This document shows positions 20,220 through 32,063 of a DNA stretch of 64,000 nt, piece by piece (positions within the stretch are counted from its first letter, which is position 1; every line of letters begins with the position of its first letter). Made by a program: the position numbers and the translations under genes. The notes beneath the pieces are model-generated. The model saw only the letters and a list, made by a program, of their open reading frames with translations. It did no database searches and was not told the DNA's origin. This DNA comes from Thalassia testudinum (taxonomy: Eukaryota; Streptophyta; Magnoliopsida; Alismatales; Hydrocharitaceae), in contig JAZHRO010000002.1 of assembly GCA_037157565.1 (NCBI GenBank), positions 31,826,501 to 31,890,500 of the forward strand, read 5' to 3'.

Positions 20220-21155
20220 TGATGAGAGCCTCATCATGAGCCCTAAATAGCTCATTTTGATCCAAGAAAGAGAATAAAAAGCTCCTGCATAACTAAGAAA
20301 AAGGCTTAATTGGAGGAATAAGTGTTCTGAGAAGAAAACATGAAATAAAGGGTAAAACTGTAATTTTACCATTGCAGCACATAAACGGAATTTCTCAGAA
20401 ACAAAACATCGGTCAAATGGTCTAAATAAGATAAAAAGTGGGTTGATTCAATAAGTAATGGGTTCATATGCAATCCAGGAATTAAATGACATCTTGTAAC
20501 CCTAAAACAGACCCGCTTAATTCAACAAGGTTTCAGTCAGGATAAAAATCAAGTAAACCCTCTAAAATTCATTAACAAATATCTCTTATGGTTTAGAACA
20601 TTCAATTTGGCCTTCGGAACTTAGTTTGACCTAGATTAGGGTCCTAACTCATTAATTGATGTAATTTGGGTTTTTACGCAAAATATCCAGTCAAACGTGG
20701 TAAAACCTAAACTCCAACTTCACCATTGGATTCCTTAGGTCCAAATTAGGTTTGTAGCAAAATTTGGACCTAAGGGGAGGTCATCTTGACCTACTTTGCA
20801 AATTAGTACACCCAATTACATTTTGACCCTTATCTTTTGAAAACCATCACATAAACCCCCCTAGCTTCCTCGCCAATATTACAATCAGGTCCCTCTACCA
20901 TTAATGGGGAGGAATCCTTCTCCGGCGAGGAAGGGAGGGGGGATACTCCCTGATCCCTCAGAGATCCCCTCCCAGAATTGGAAGGGAGATTCTCTGAGGA
21001 ATCCCCTTCCATCTGAGCCCGATCACAATCTCTGATTCCTGTCCAATCTCTCGTGCGAACGCACGAAAGATTTGGGATCCCAACCACCCTCCTTCTCCGA
21101 CGAGATGACGGTGGCTAAAGGCTTGCCCTCCACGCACCAAAAGCTCGGCCAGCAC

Positions 21156-21165
21156 CTATAAAAGG
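21156..21165 (+). promoter_or_regulatory. TATA box of the Ath 5' LTR
   Basis: CTATAAAAGG in a GC-rich surround, conserved at 59932-59941 in the 3' LTR. It marks the U3/R border region. Confidence 0.75.
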
Positions 21166-22768
21166 ACCTCCGACCCTCTGCGAATCTCTCAGACTTATTT
21201 TGGCCGTAGGACCATCCAAACTTCATCTCTCCTCTCTCCGGCCAAGAAACCCGCAAGCTCCGGTGATTACCTCTCCTCCCTCTCATCACTCTGCTGCCAT
21301 ACCAGCAGCAGAGTTCACTCTGCCTCATCCTCCCGCGTTGCGCCGCACCAAGCGCACTCCTCCCTGACCTCCTCCTCGTCACCGTTATCTCCCTCAGGGT
21401 TGTTTTCTCCGACGACGGCGCAAACGAGCCGTCCGACTCCACTGCCCCCTTTCACTCCCAACAATCCAGATAAGTTCCCCATCTTTCACTCTTTCATTTC
21501 CCTCACTTTATGTCACACAACCACCCCTCGACCGTCACTGTCCACCGCCACCTTCCTCATCTCCGGCCACCCTCAGTCGAGACGCTCCCGTCACTCTGCA
21601 GCCCCACACGTCTCGCCAACCACCGCATAACCTCCGCCACACTTCACTGAATATCCTCCGCTCATCCACAGATCCTCAACGCCACCACAACTACCCCCTG
21701 ATCAAACCCATCCGTCTGGCCACAGAGTGACCTAGGCAAGCATGCCTAGGCCGCCCCGCAGCCTGCCACCTACGACCTCATGTTTGTCGTGACATGGCGA
21801 AGGTCCCCCTGCGATCTGATTGAGCCCCAAGGCCCTTTTTGTGTCAGGCAGGTTTCAAGCTCCAGCAGCCATTAGCGGTGATTCGAGGAAGCTGCACTCT
21901 TCCTCCAGGTTGCAAGACTTCAGGGTTCCAGGTGCAGCAAACTTAGGAGGGTCTTGTGAATCCAGTTATCTCAACAAGTGACGCCGTAAAGCCTGCAGTT
22001 GTGTCAATTGGAGGCACAGTCTGCTGTGGGCGTGCGAGAAAGAGCGGTGGGCATTAGTCCCACCTCGGTAAGCTGTAAAGCACGTGAGTCCTTTAAATTG
22101 ATTTTGTGTTATTGCCTTGTTGCCTCCGATCACACTTGGGGTGAGGTCCCTCACCTAAGCACTGCTCATCCGTGAGCTCATCACATGGACCTGGTGCGAC
22201 CCGACCCGACACCCTCCTGGGCACTCCTCGTGCACCACACCCACGCCGGTGTGCCTGGACCTGGGCGCGCGACCCAACCCGTTTACCCTGCTCTGGGAGA
22301 GCGTGCTGAAGAGTGATATACAGAGAGAGAGAGACGTGCGGGAAGGGTAGGGGAGTAGGTTTTGCTGTGTGTGCTTGTGTGCAGGAAGCAGGGACTTAGC
22401 CGCTGCAGGCGAAGGAAAAGAAGAAGGAAGGAGGCTCCACAAAGGAAAAAGAAAGGCAAGGCAGAAAAGAAGAAGCGAGGCCAAAGGGAAACGGAACCAA
22501 GGAAGGAAGAAGAAGAAGAGAAAGTAGAACCAAGGAGAAGAAGACCTGCAAAGAAATAAAGAAAGGTAAAGACAAGCAGAAGAAGAAGAGAAGCTGAAGG
22601 CAGAGGGAAGAAGCGAAGGAAAAAAGAGAAGAGGAACTGAAGAAGGAAGAAGAAAGAGATCAAGGGGCAGACAAAGAAGCAAAAAATAAAAGAACAAGAA
22701 GAGGAACAGAGGCAACAAGGGAAGAGAAGAAAAGGAGCTGAAGCAGAGCAAAGTCTGGGAAATACTTT

Positions 22769-22797
22769 AAGACATCTGATATTGCATCAGACGTCCA
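22769..22797. repeat. CAGACGTC pair in the Ath 5' LTR
   Basis: An imperfect AAGACATCTG and a CAGACGTCC 19 bp apart (start to start). The 3' LTR keeps the better form AAGACGTCTG at 61495 with its partner at 61514. Confidence 0.8.
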
Positions 22798-23020
22798 TTT
22801 TTTCTTGAGCAATTTCTTTCTATATCACTCTCATTGAACTAGTCATTTCTTCTTATTTAAAAAGTTATGTTCTCAAGTTTTGGAATACTTAGATTGCTCC
22901 CTGTGTTCAACCTCGGATACTCTGATTTTCGAGTTATAAATCTTTATTTGTTTTCGCGGAAAGTTCGTCTATATTGCAACGCAATATTTATTAAAACACG
23001 ATCTAGCTGTGTCAACATTT

Positions 23021-23038
23021 TGGCACCGTTGCTAGGGA
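23021..23038 (+). other. PBS of Ath
   Basis: TGGCACCGTTGCTAGGGA, tRNA-Asp type with three changes, 3 bp after the LTR end. Confidence 0.85.
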
Positions 23039-23993
23039 GCAACAGGCACTTCTAAAGCTTTTGATCACAACTTCTGACCCAATATTGACTTAATTCCTCT
23101 CTTTTATTGTGCTTGTCTCAGGGAAAGCAGAGAAAAGAAAAGCAGCTGCACAACAGACCACCAAGGAACAAGTAATTTTCATTAGCCCTCTCTCTTAACC
23201 CCCTCAAAGTCTAAAAAGGAACAAAGAAGAATTAACCTAGGGCTACCTGTTTCATACTTAGTAATTCATCAAAGTTGCCTGATTTTCATTTCAATACATC
23301 TTTAACTGCTCATCCAACTAAGGTAACTAGGGCTAAAACTTTCTTGATTGAGCCCTAGATACCAAATTTTGAGGCAACTAAATTGGACCAACTAGAGCCA
23401 ACTTAAGGATTGCAAAGTAAGGGTTTTTAGAGACACATCTTCTCTTAAATAAAGAAAAAAATTTTTTCAAAAAGAGGTGTGCCTAAACCTTGTTTGAAAA
23501 GATCTATACAAGAGAAACCCTAAGCAAATCAAGCTTTTAAATCCATTTGAACCCTAAAAGAAAGGACCCAAAAGCTCTCAAAGGAACAAGAGGTGAAGTT
23601 GATTCTTTGGGTCAACCAACCTTAAAATTAGGTCACTTTTTCACTTAAAAGACCTAAAAGTTCACGTGGAACCTTAAGCACCTTGATCTTAAAGTAAAAA
23701 AAGGTAGACTTAAGAGGTCAAGGTCCCCATTCTAGTCTACCTGGAACCTCAGTGACAAGAGAGGTCGGGTGGGGGAAACCCTGTAACTCATGGGGATGCT
23801 CTACCGTGTAGGGGTCTTTGCGGGACTCTCCCTCTCTGGCTGCCCAGGTACTTCTCAAGTGGACGACCTTTCTGACTAAGGGGTATCATCCGCCCCGAAC
23901 CTCTATAGTCACCCAACAATTTTTGGGTGTCTCGATTGGGTCCAGCACCTTCTAATCTCATCACATCCTTCGGTGCAGGTTCGGTAGGAGGTC
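23039..23993 (+). other. Ath leader up to the E2 insertion
   Basis: Non-coding leader between the PBS and gag. Frequent stops in all frames and no named structure. It resumes at 33781 after E2. Confidence 0.7.
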
Positions 23994-24761
23994 TGATGAG
24001 TCCATTTTAATGGACAAATATTACGCCTAAGTAAATTTAATTGTATCTTTTAGGTTTGTTAATAACTATATTAAGTTATAGAATGTTTGCATGCATCATG
24101 ATTTAGGTTTACATCTATTCTATAACTTAATATGTGCTTTTTATGTGCAGGAAAAATAATTGGCAAAAGAATGAGGAAAGGGTAAATTACCCTTTTCAAA
24201 TAACAGGCGGCTGTTCTTTTCCCCATCCTCCGGGAACCTTCAACAGTTGCCGGCCAAAAATAGTTAAGGGATTTGAAAATCCCTTAACTCTCGCTGGCGC
24301 AAACGAGGAGGAATTAAAAAGGCAAGGCAGAGAAAGGAGAGGCCATCCATCTTCTGTTGGTGCTAGAGCACCACGATCATTTGTTTTGATGATAACAAAA
24401 CACGTGTTATTTAACATTTGCAATTTGAGTCCTAGATTTCAGGTCAATTGCAAATGAAGACGTGTTTAGACGGAACTCGAGCTCGCATCCAGGACGGATT
24501 GGAGGAGCTTGATGGAAAATAGAGGAGGTTCGCGTGGAGCGAAAGATTGGAGATGGAAGACAAGAAGAATAGGATAGATTCTTTTTTATCCTTTCATGTA
24601 TCTCTTGTATTTATTTTCTTGCTCTTTATTTTCCTTAGACATTATGTTAAAGAGCCTCAAAGAACCCTAACAGTAGTCCTAGGAACACCTGCACAACCCT
24701 AGGATACGTAGGTTTTCTGTAGAACACTTAGAAAACCAATATAGGGTTAAAACTGCATTTC

Positions 24762-25301
24762 CAGACGTCTAATCCCAAAATCAGACGTCTGATAAAGTAT
24801 TTTAAGACGTCTGACTGTTGTTTCAGACGTCTGATAACTGTTAGGCTGGACTTAGTTTTCTGTCTGATGAAATCAGACGTCCAGACCTTAGACCAGACGT
24901 CTTAGAAGACGTCTGATGGATTTGCCAGACGTCCAGATAGTGGACCGTTGGCTAACTTAGCAAGCACGGCAGTATATGACCGTTAGAGCCTTATCAGACG
25001 TCCATAGGTCTTTACAGACGTCTGATAAATGACCGTTTTGCCTCGGCTGACCCAAAATCTCTTCTCAGAGATTTTCTAGCTGTTGCAACGTTTGGAAATC
25101 AATTCCCACGGTAAAAGTAGGTTTCCAGACGTCCAGACTTAGTACCAGACGTCCTCTATGTCGTCTGATGGACTTGCACAAAAACCCTGTTTAGATCTGA
25201 TTCAAGTCAGGGAGAAACCCGCATAGAATCAGACGTCTGACCTTGGAATCAGACGTCTTAAAGTGGCCTTCCAGACGTCTGATGCCAGAGTTAGACGTCT
25301 G
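24762..25301. repeat. CAGACGTCTG array, 20-bp spacing (Copia-like LTR)
   Basis: Starts at 24762, 24782, 24804, 24824 (steps 20, 22, 20); 24874, 24894, 24906, 24926 (20, 12, 20); 24995, 25015 (20); 25126, 25146, 25158 (20, 12); 25230, 25250, 25272, 25292 (20, 22, 20). Five are perfect decamers. All lie upstream of the TATA box. Confidence 0.9.
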
Positions 25302-25410
25302 ATAACCCTGTGAAGTGTAATCATTGTCCTGATTTCGGCCTGATTCTCTTGGGCTTTGCACCCAACGGCTATGGAAGCTTTTCCAAGCCTTCCAAAGCCT
25401 TCCTAAGGCC

Positions 25411-25420
25411 TCTATAAATA
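25411..25420 (+). promoter_or_regulatory. TATA box of the Copia-like LTR
   Basis: TCTATAAATA followed by GAGGGG. It is about 110 bp downstream of the last CAGACGTC copy. Confidence 0.8.
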
Positions 25421-27358
25421 GAGGGGAACCTTTGTAACACAAACACACCTAGAGAGACATATACACACTAAGACAAACACTTTGCAATACACTAAGATCA
25501 AGTATTTCCACTCTCTTGTGTCCAAGAAGCACCTGCTCTCCAAGCTCAAGCTCTACATCTTGAGAGCATCAAACAGTTTGCGCGCCCGCTCTCCCGCCGT
25601 AGATAACGAGAGCGACGTAGCGCCATCGCGTGGCACACGCACCGCGTCATCATCGACGCACTCCTTGCAAAGGGGAGTTTCCTATTTCCTATAGAAGCTA
25701 GGTTTAATTTTGTTGGCTCTATAGGACTGTTGTTTCATTTTATCTTTGTATTTTGGTTGGGTATTCGCTTTGCGAATTCCCGTCTCCTTCGTGGGACAAA
25801 ATCCTTCTCGTGGAGAGAAGGGGTTGAGGAACGCTACCCTCGTACTTGTAGCGTGGTTGTATTGAGGTTGAATCACCCTCGTTCAAAGTGATTCGGTTAG
25901 TGGATTTGATCAACTAGGTTGATCGGAAAATCCTAACTCGAGAGGGTTAGGTGGTGGTTTTTACCCGGTTTGGGTTTCCACCTAAAAATCTTTGTGTACA
26001 TTTTGTGATTACTTATTTTTGTGAGATTGCTTTATATTTTTATTTCCGCAATTTTATTACGTCACCCCTCCTGGTAGGGACGAACTTTCATCTTCCCCCT
26101 TACAGGGAACAACTCAAGCATGCACTGAGCACAACTTCTTCACTGCCACCACGCGTGCTCCAACCTCTCCTCAGCCTGCAGCTCAACCGCGCGCCTTAGC
26201 CCCCACCGCCTTCAGCACACCACCAGGCGCCCGCACCACCTTGAGCACGCCCATCGGCAGGCTCCCAACCACACGCTTCAGCCACACCCTCCAGCGCCTC
26301 CCCGCAGGTGCGTGCCCCTGCAAGCACCTGCAATCGTCTGCCCGCACCTCTGCACACTGCCCGCATGCTAGCACCTTCCTTCAGCCGGCACCCGCTCCTT
26401 CACCACCGTTCTGCCTTACGCACCTCAGCGACCTGCAGACACCCCAGCCAGCGCCTTCGACCTCCTAGCAGACCCACGCCCTACTGCAATGCACTGACGC
26501 CCGCGTGCGCCTCAACATTTAAATCTCACCGTGCGCCCGCACCTTCCAGCAGCCGTAGGTCTGCCTCCCTTCAGCGCATCTTCCTTGCGCGCCCCTACTG
26601 TAAGCATGCCTCCATCGTCCCCGTAGGCATCGCACAAGCGCGCACCAGTGCGCAGCCACCCGCCAACAGGCCACCCTGCAGTAGCTGCTTTGCCTTCTTC
26701 TCCAACAGGCCGGCGGTCCTCCTTCGCCCGCAGGTCGCCGCCAGCCACCTGTCGCCGTTCTGTCACCCCCATCGTGATCCCTACGCGCCGGTCAATCTTC
26801 CTCCATAGCAGCTCCACCGCCGGTGCTCTCTCTCTCTCTCGTAAGGAGGAGAGAGAGCAAATGCTCTATTTCCTCTCATATTAAAAATTACATTCACTGT
26901 CATTGCCACCAGAATTTGATTTTTATTTATTATTATTATATTATGGTGAAATTACGCATGCACACTCATATTCTCTAATAATTGCACATTAATGATATTC
27001 ACCTATTTCAAGATTGGTTTTGGGCTTAACCTGTGCAATAATTTTCTCTAGTATATGACACGTGAAAATTACACAAAATCATCATATAATTATTGAAGAT
27101 TTCAGTGAGGGAAAACTGCACATATACGCTTATCTTTTTAAGTTATTGTGAATCTACCTTTCATCTCATTTTATGTCAGATTTGAATAGGGATTTCACAA
27201 TTTACTGAAAGAATATAAAATAATCGAGAGTTTATTGCATAATTGCCTCCCTGTGGACACAACCTACTCTTCTATGAGTGGTTATTTTATTTTTGATTAG
27301 TCAAATTTTGCACCACTTAAATACTACAACGCAAAGTGGAAAATCGACTCTTTCAAAT

Positions 27359-27376
27359 TGGCACCGTTGCCGGGGA
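27359..27376 (+). other. PBS of E2
   Basis: TGGCACCGTTGCCGGGGA, tRNA-Asp type with one change, 3 bp after the LTR end. Confidence 0.9.
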
Positions 27377-28606
27377 GGCAACAAACGCAATAGATTCACA
27401 TTATTATTTTTTTGAATATTATGAGTTGCGTAATCATCTAATCATTTTTATTATTGTGCGAGGAATCTGACACGGCGACGAGGCGCAGTAGAGCAACGAC
27501 ATTAAACTTAAACGACGTGCATGGTGGAGACGATCTTTTTGGTGGACCTTGACACTACCTGGAGGACGGCAACAGGAACACGTGGGCCTTGATCCCACCC
27601 GCATAGGCTTACGGAGAAGCCTATTTCTGATCTAGTCAGTAGGTTTTAGTTAGATTTAGTTAGATAGACATTAGAATTTAATTTCTATCTTTTGGACCCT
27701 TATCGGGTATTTTTGGGAATGTGTTCCCAGTGCCACTTTATTTCTTATCGCTCTTGTATGCGGGAGCATATTTTCGGGAGCGTGTTCCCATTTATTTAGA
27801 TTATAGGATTATTTGAACTATTTTGAACTGCATTTCGGATAGTTAATTAGATTAGGTCTGTTTGTTATTATTATTAAAAAGAAAAATTGAACTGCCTGCT
27901 AGAAGCTGCATATCTATAGGATGACCATCTAGGACTGAATGAGTAGCATCTAGTTTATTTTTATTGCATTGCATTCATATATTGCACAAAGAAAGCTAGA
28001 GTAAGGTACGTCTTTTCTTGAGCATCAATTACCTGTCATGCATATGCCTTAAACCTAAATCTAAGACCATTAAAGCGTTTGAATCAAATTAATTCAGTGG
28101 TCACTTTAAAAAAATTTGGGACTGTTAAAGAGGTTGGACTTTAAAATCTGTGACTGAAAATTGTGTGCAAAAGGATCATGTTTGCAGAATTTCAAAAATC
28201 AAAACACGATCGTATGCTTGCACACTTAAGACACTGTGCACCTCACACATAAGGTCAATAGATAAATTTCTACCTCTCCTCTTTTGCACCACAAGGGAAG
28301 TTAGTCGGAAATCAACAAGCCTATCCACCAAGTTACTTCGGTTCCTCGTGTGTGGGCTCGATTCGAGACTTCCATCCCTTGCGAGTAGGTTATAGGCACC
28401 AGCGAAGGTTGGCCTAGGAAGCATAATTTTTTGCAAAACTTGTTTAGCCACCAACTAAACATATAACTCCAAGAACTACAATCTACTAAAAGTAGATCCC
28501 TTTGAATTTGCGTTTGATTTGACAATAGAACTCTCTAGGAAGTTTTCTACTTATATTCTGAATTTTGCTAAATCCTAAGAGAGTTAAAATTGTTTTGCTT
28601 TAAGAA
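27377..28606 (+). other. E2 leader, no gene seen
   Basis: Non-coding, with a matching leader in E4 (52580-53718, minus). The segment at about 28150-28400 is closely conserved between the two copies and gives short spurious frames in both. Confidence 0.7.
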
Positions 28607-30556
28607 ATGGATTACTCTTACTCCTATCATTCAGATTATCAGAGTCAATATTTCCCATCTTTTAATCAGAATCCCATGCCCCGAGCATATCCATCCTTTG
28701 ATGGGGACATTGACAATTCATGGGATCATTCTCATTCTTATCCTGGGAGTACTGGCTTGATAACTCCCACTTTTGAGCAGAGCCTAGGAGCGGGATTTTC
28801 CAATCTTGAAATCCCTACTTCCATGCAAACACCCAACCCTCCCACCCTTCATGATTTTCCGTATCGAGGTTGGACCGATACCCCTAGGCAACCAGAGTCT
28901 GAAATTGACTATCCTCCCCAACCTGATAGTAGTAGCCTCTCCTCTTTTATGATAGAAATGCAAAAATAGCAAAAGGAAGTGATGGAATCAATGGGAGAGA
29001 TGTTGAGGAATAGTCAACAGTTAAACGAAGAAATAAGACAACTTAGTTACACGCTTCCCAATAATCCTGATCCCTACCCAATAGACCATGATCATGAAAA
29101 TAATTCTGAGGAACCTAATGACAATAGGGATCCAATTTTATGTAGCTATCACTTGGACTCTCCCAATGAGACACGGCCACTAGAGGACAACGATCATAGT
29201 GATTATCCACCTGAACTACATTGGAGTCAAAAGCAAGGGAAGATGGTACCCCTTGAGGACCTTGACCCCAATGACAGTATTCTCCTTACCCCTACCAACC
29301 CGGGTCAAGGTTATATTGTTCCTATCACTTCCTCTCTTGATTATTTGGTGGAATCCCATTCTAGTATTAGTGAACCTACTCCTGACCCTCCACTTAGGGA
29401 ATCAACACCAATCATTCAGTATCTTGAGGATTTAAATGCACCCAATGAAGGTGACCCTAAGGGAATAGAGGATGATCAATTTTGGTTTCAGGGATATGAA
29501 GAGTCTAATTCAGAAAATGAGGATGCCCCAATAGAGGAACCTAGACTGAAAATCTGGAGTGAATCACTGGGGAATTATCTATCATTTGAGGATTTACCTC
29601 CAGAGGATAGAAATAATATGATTAAATCAAGATTCCTCCTTTCTTTTGAGAGTCATCCTCCATTAAATCAGGAGTTGATATTAGAGGAGGACAAACAAAA
29701 TAATGAGAAGTCTATGGGAGACTCTCGGGGACAAAACACATCAATTGAGGATTTATACCTCGAGAACAATAACGAATTCAATGATATAGGCTTGCTCCAA
29801 AATATTAAGACTGATCCTCCTTTAGAAATAATTGAGGATACTGATCCAACTCTTAATGAATCACATATACACGCCAACAAATATTTGAGAGAACAATCTG
29901 GGGATGAGCTGAATGATAATGATTCTTACATTTTGACCCTGCCATCAAAGAGTTATTTGGAGTCTACCCTTGAGTCAAATATGACTCCAATCATTGATGC
30001 TAGGCAGGGTAATATGCAGTTGTCTACAACTGTTAGGGAGTATATATAATCTGAATCATTGTTGGAATTGGACCTAACACCAACTAAGCTCTCATTGGAC
30101 TTAACCATTACCTTCCAACATTACAAACAACCCTTAAACTCCTTAACTGATCATTGGCTCAGATCTCTGCTCGTGTACATTCTTTCTGGAGAATATATCA
30201 GGCCAGTACATCCTAGAGTAGAATGGCGAGTGTGGATTGATGCTTGTACTTTTACTCTCGCCATTCAAGGGTTTGAACTAATTATGTGTATATCTTTTAA
30301 AACTCGTCCTGCTCTGGAGGATCCTTGTTATCCTCCACTTATTCGATTTCGGGAGGTCCCTTTTCATATTCCGTTTATTATTCCTAGACCTCCCAAGGTA
30401 GCCAACGAGATTTTCTGTTTTCATTTCTTCTGGAGAGCATTTGGAATTACATTGCATCATCAGCTCGCCAACATCCATGGTTACCTATTTTCTAGGCCTA
30501 CGCTATTACGCATATTCTTAGGGCCTAATCTTTTTTGTTTGGAACCAGACTTATAG
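28607..30556 (+). pseudogene. E2 protein, conserved with E4, unknown function
   Basis: From ATG at 28607 (MDYSYSYHSDYQSQYFPSF) one frame of 649 codons runs to the stop at 30554-30556, broken only by TAG at 28967-28969 and TAA at 30047-30049. E4 reads through both positions. The first 480 or so residues are rich in S, P, N, D and E and look disordered, with a short coiled-coil-like part near MGEMLRNSQQLNEEIRQLSY. The last 165 residues look globular: VEWRVWIDACTFTLAIQGFE, FHFFWRAFGITLHH. No Gag, zinc knuckle, protease or RT motif is visible. It ends just before GTTGGGAGGCAACCCAGC, a sequence that also follows pol in Ath. It could replace Gag or act as an accessory protein. Confidence 0.75.
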
Positions 30557-32063
30557 GTTCCTTCTTAGTTTGGCTGCTGACAGAAAATGCAGCGCTTGTT
30601 GGGAGGCAACCCAGCAGACCGTGTCAGGTGATGTTTTTCCTTTCTCCTCCTATTTTAATTTTACAATGGGGACATTGTAGGATTTAGGCATGGGGGAGTG
30701 CATTTGCATTTTAGGAAGTATTCATACATTTAGGTTAGCATATAAAAAAAAAATCATCTTTTCTTGAGCTGAATGGGTTAGCCCTAGCAAAATACCTTGG
30801 TTATTGGAGGTTTTTCTTCCAGAATTATTTCTTAAGTTTAGAATCCAGTACATTTATTTTACGTGCACGTAGACTTGGTAATGGATCCTTGAGAAAAACC
30901 AATAAGCATTTGTAGTCCACTAAACCCTTGGACAGTTCATAGGGAGGCAGGCATACTATCTTCTAGTAAATCCACCTCATATTTGTGAGAAGAAAGTAGA
31001 GAGATTATTGGTGCGCTAAGTCTAGTACAAGGACTCTTAAGTTTTGGATAATTAGATGATGATACTTCAGAGTTAGGTATAGTTTTCACTCTCTATTCCT
31101 GTGTGTGTACTTTGAGTGAATTCCTGAGAGTCACCAAATAAGGCAGATACACAGAGATTTAGTCTTAATAAAGCTATAACTATGGTGGATGGTTATGACC
31201 ATCCTTCATAGAGTCCTCGGCTGAAGGAGGGTAATAGTATCAAAGGTCAGAAATACGCCTGTCCTATCCATTCCTTCCCGGTGCTGAGAATAGGTACTTC
31301 CACCAAATAAGCCACACAACTTCCTCTTGACCATCATCATCCTTAATAATGCCTCGTAAATAAAAGTCTGTATCGTGTTGTGTTGATTGAAAAAGAAACA
31401 AAAACAAGAAGAAACAAGAAAAAGGAAAAAAAAGGGGGAAGAGAGAAAAGAAGATGAAAAAGAAGAAATAGAAAGAAGAAATAGCTATATTACAAAAAAA
31501 AAAGTCCAAGTTTATGATGTAACATTGTTTTTGAGGCAACAGAACACCTTTCGCGTTCCACCAAATATGACCAATACCTACATTTTAGTATTTCTGATCG
31601 CCTGAATACTGGTTGAGTACTCTAACTTAGTTGTAGAGTTATTAGGAATTTAATTTATGTGTGGATGCCATTTGAGGCCACCAAATAGTCAGTATAATTT
31701 CTAAATCTGGCGAGATTTGTGATCTCAAAAAGAAAAAGAAGAGGGAGTGCCCAGGAACATCAAGAGAGCACAATTGTGTAGCCTCTCTCAGAGTTTACTT
31801 GTCTAATAGTCTAGAGAGCTAGAGTCTGCAGTACTAGACTATATGTAGCACCAGATGAGTGTGTGCCACCAAATATAAATTCATTCAACTCGACATCTCT
31901 TACCTAAGCCAAACGCCGGGGTCAAATTACAGATTATCGTCTACTTTATACCCGAGGGAAGTAGTTGCCTATCCCGACACAATATTTACCAAGGGTAAAG
32001 AAGAAATCTTTTTATTACTTCTATTTTTGCTAAGGACTAGCAAATCTAAGGCATGGGGGTATT
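30557..32063 (+). other. E2 3' untranslated interior and PPT
   Basis: Starts with GGGAGGCAACCC just after the frame and carries the hairpin/PPT-like composite at 30663-30698 and A/G-rich runs at 31386-31480. It ends with the PPT, GACTAGCAAATCTAAGGCAT then GGGGGTATT (32036-32063), before the 3' LTR. No gene seen. Confidence 0.8.
30663..30698 (+). other. Post-ORF hairpin plus PPT-like motif (E2)
   Basis: ACAATG-GGGA-CATTGT gives a 6-bp stem with a 4-base loop. TTTAGGCATGGGGGAG follows. It lies 1.4 kb before the 3' LTR. Confidence 0.8.

Larger units (their letters stand above)
20220..23017 (+). mobile_element. 5' LTR of Ath
   Basis: 2798 bp from TGATGAGAGCC to GTCAACA. It is collinear with the 3' LTR (58988-61743) and, more distantly, with 9190-11918. 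TATA box CTATAAAAGG is at 21156-21165. A long purine-rich stretch follows at 22390-22745 (GAAGAAG type), whose opposite strand gives long but meaningless frames. The CAGACGTC pair is at 22769-22797. Confidence 0.95.
24355..26090 (+). mobile_element. Copia-like solo LTR inside the E2 5' LTR
   Basis: 1736 bp from TGTTGGTGCTAGAGCACCAC to GACGAACTTTCA, flanked by TCTTC at 24350-24354 and 26091-26095. The E2 3' LTR shows the uninterrupted site. The start (with TTTTGATGATAACAAAA) and the CACCCCTCC near the end resemble Ty1/copia LTRs, which is the only basis for the class. It has a TATA box at 25411-25420. The CAGACGTC array upstream is in U3. Confidence 0.85.
23994..27355 (+). mobile_element. 5' LTR of E2, interrupted
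   Basis: TGATGAGTCCATTTTAATGG to GACTCTTTCA. Without the 1736-bp solo LTR and its 5-bp duplication it is 1621 bp, about 100 bp shorter than the 3' LTR. The gap is accounted for by loss between two GCACCAGCGC words. The middle is very GC-rich (about 26130-26830), with open frames on the C-rich strand that are not genes. Confidence 0.92.

Noticed and set aside
22155..22751. 198-codon minus frame (also 61097-61477) that looks like a membrane protein rich in L, F and S
   Set aside because: It is the pyrimidine strand of the GAAGAAG-rich purine tract in the Athila LTR. The low complexity makes it look hydrophobic.
31387..31605. K/E-rich frame in the E2 3' interior
   Set aside because: A/G-rich tract, matched in E4 by a T/C-rich run without a conserved frame.
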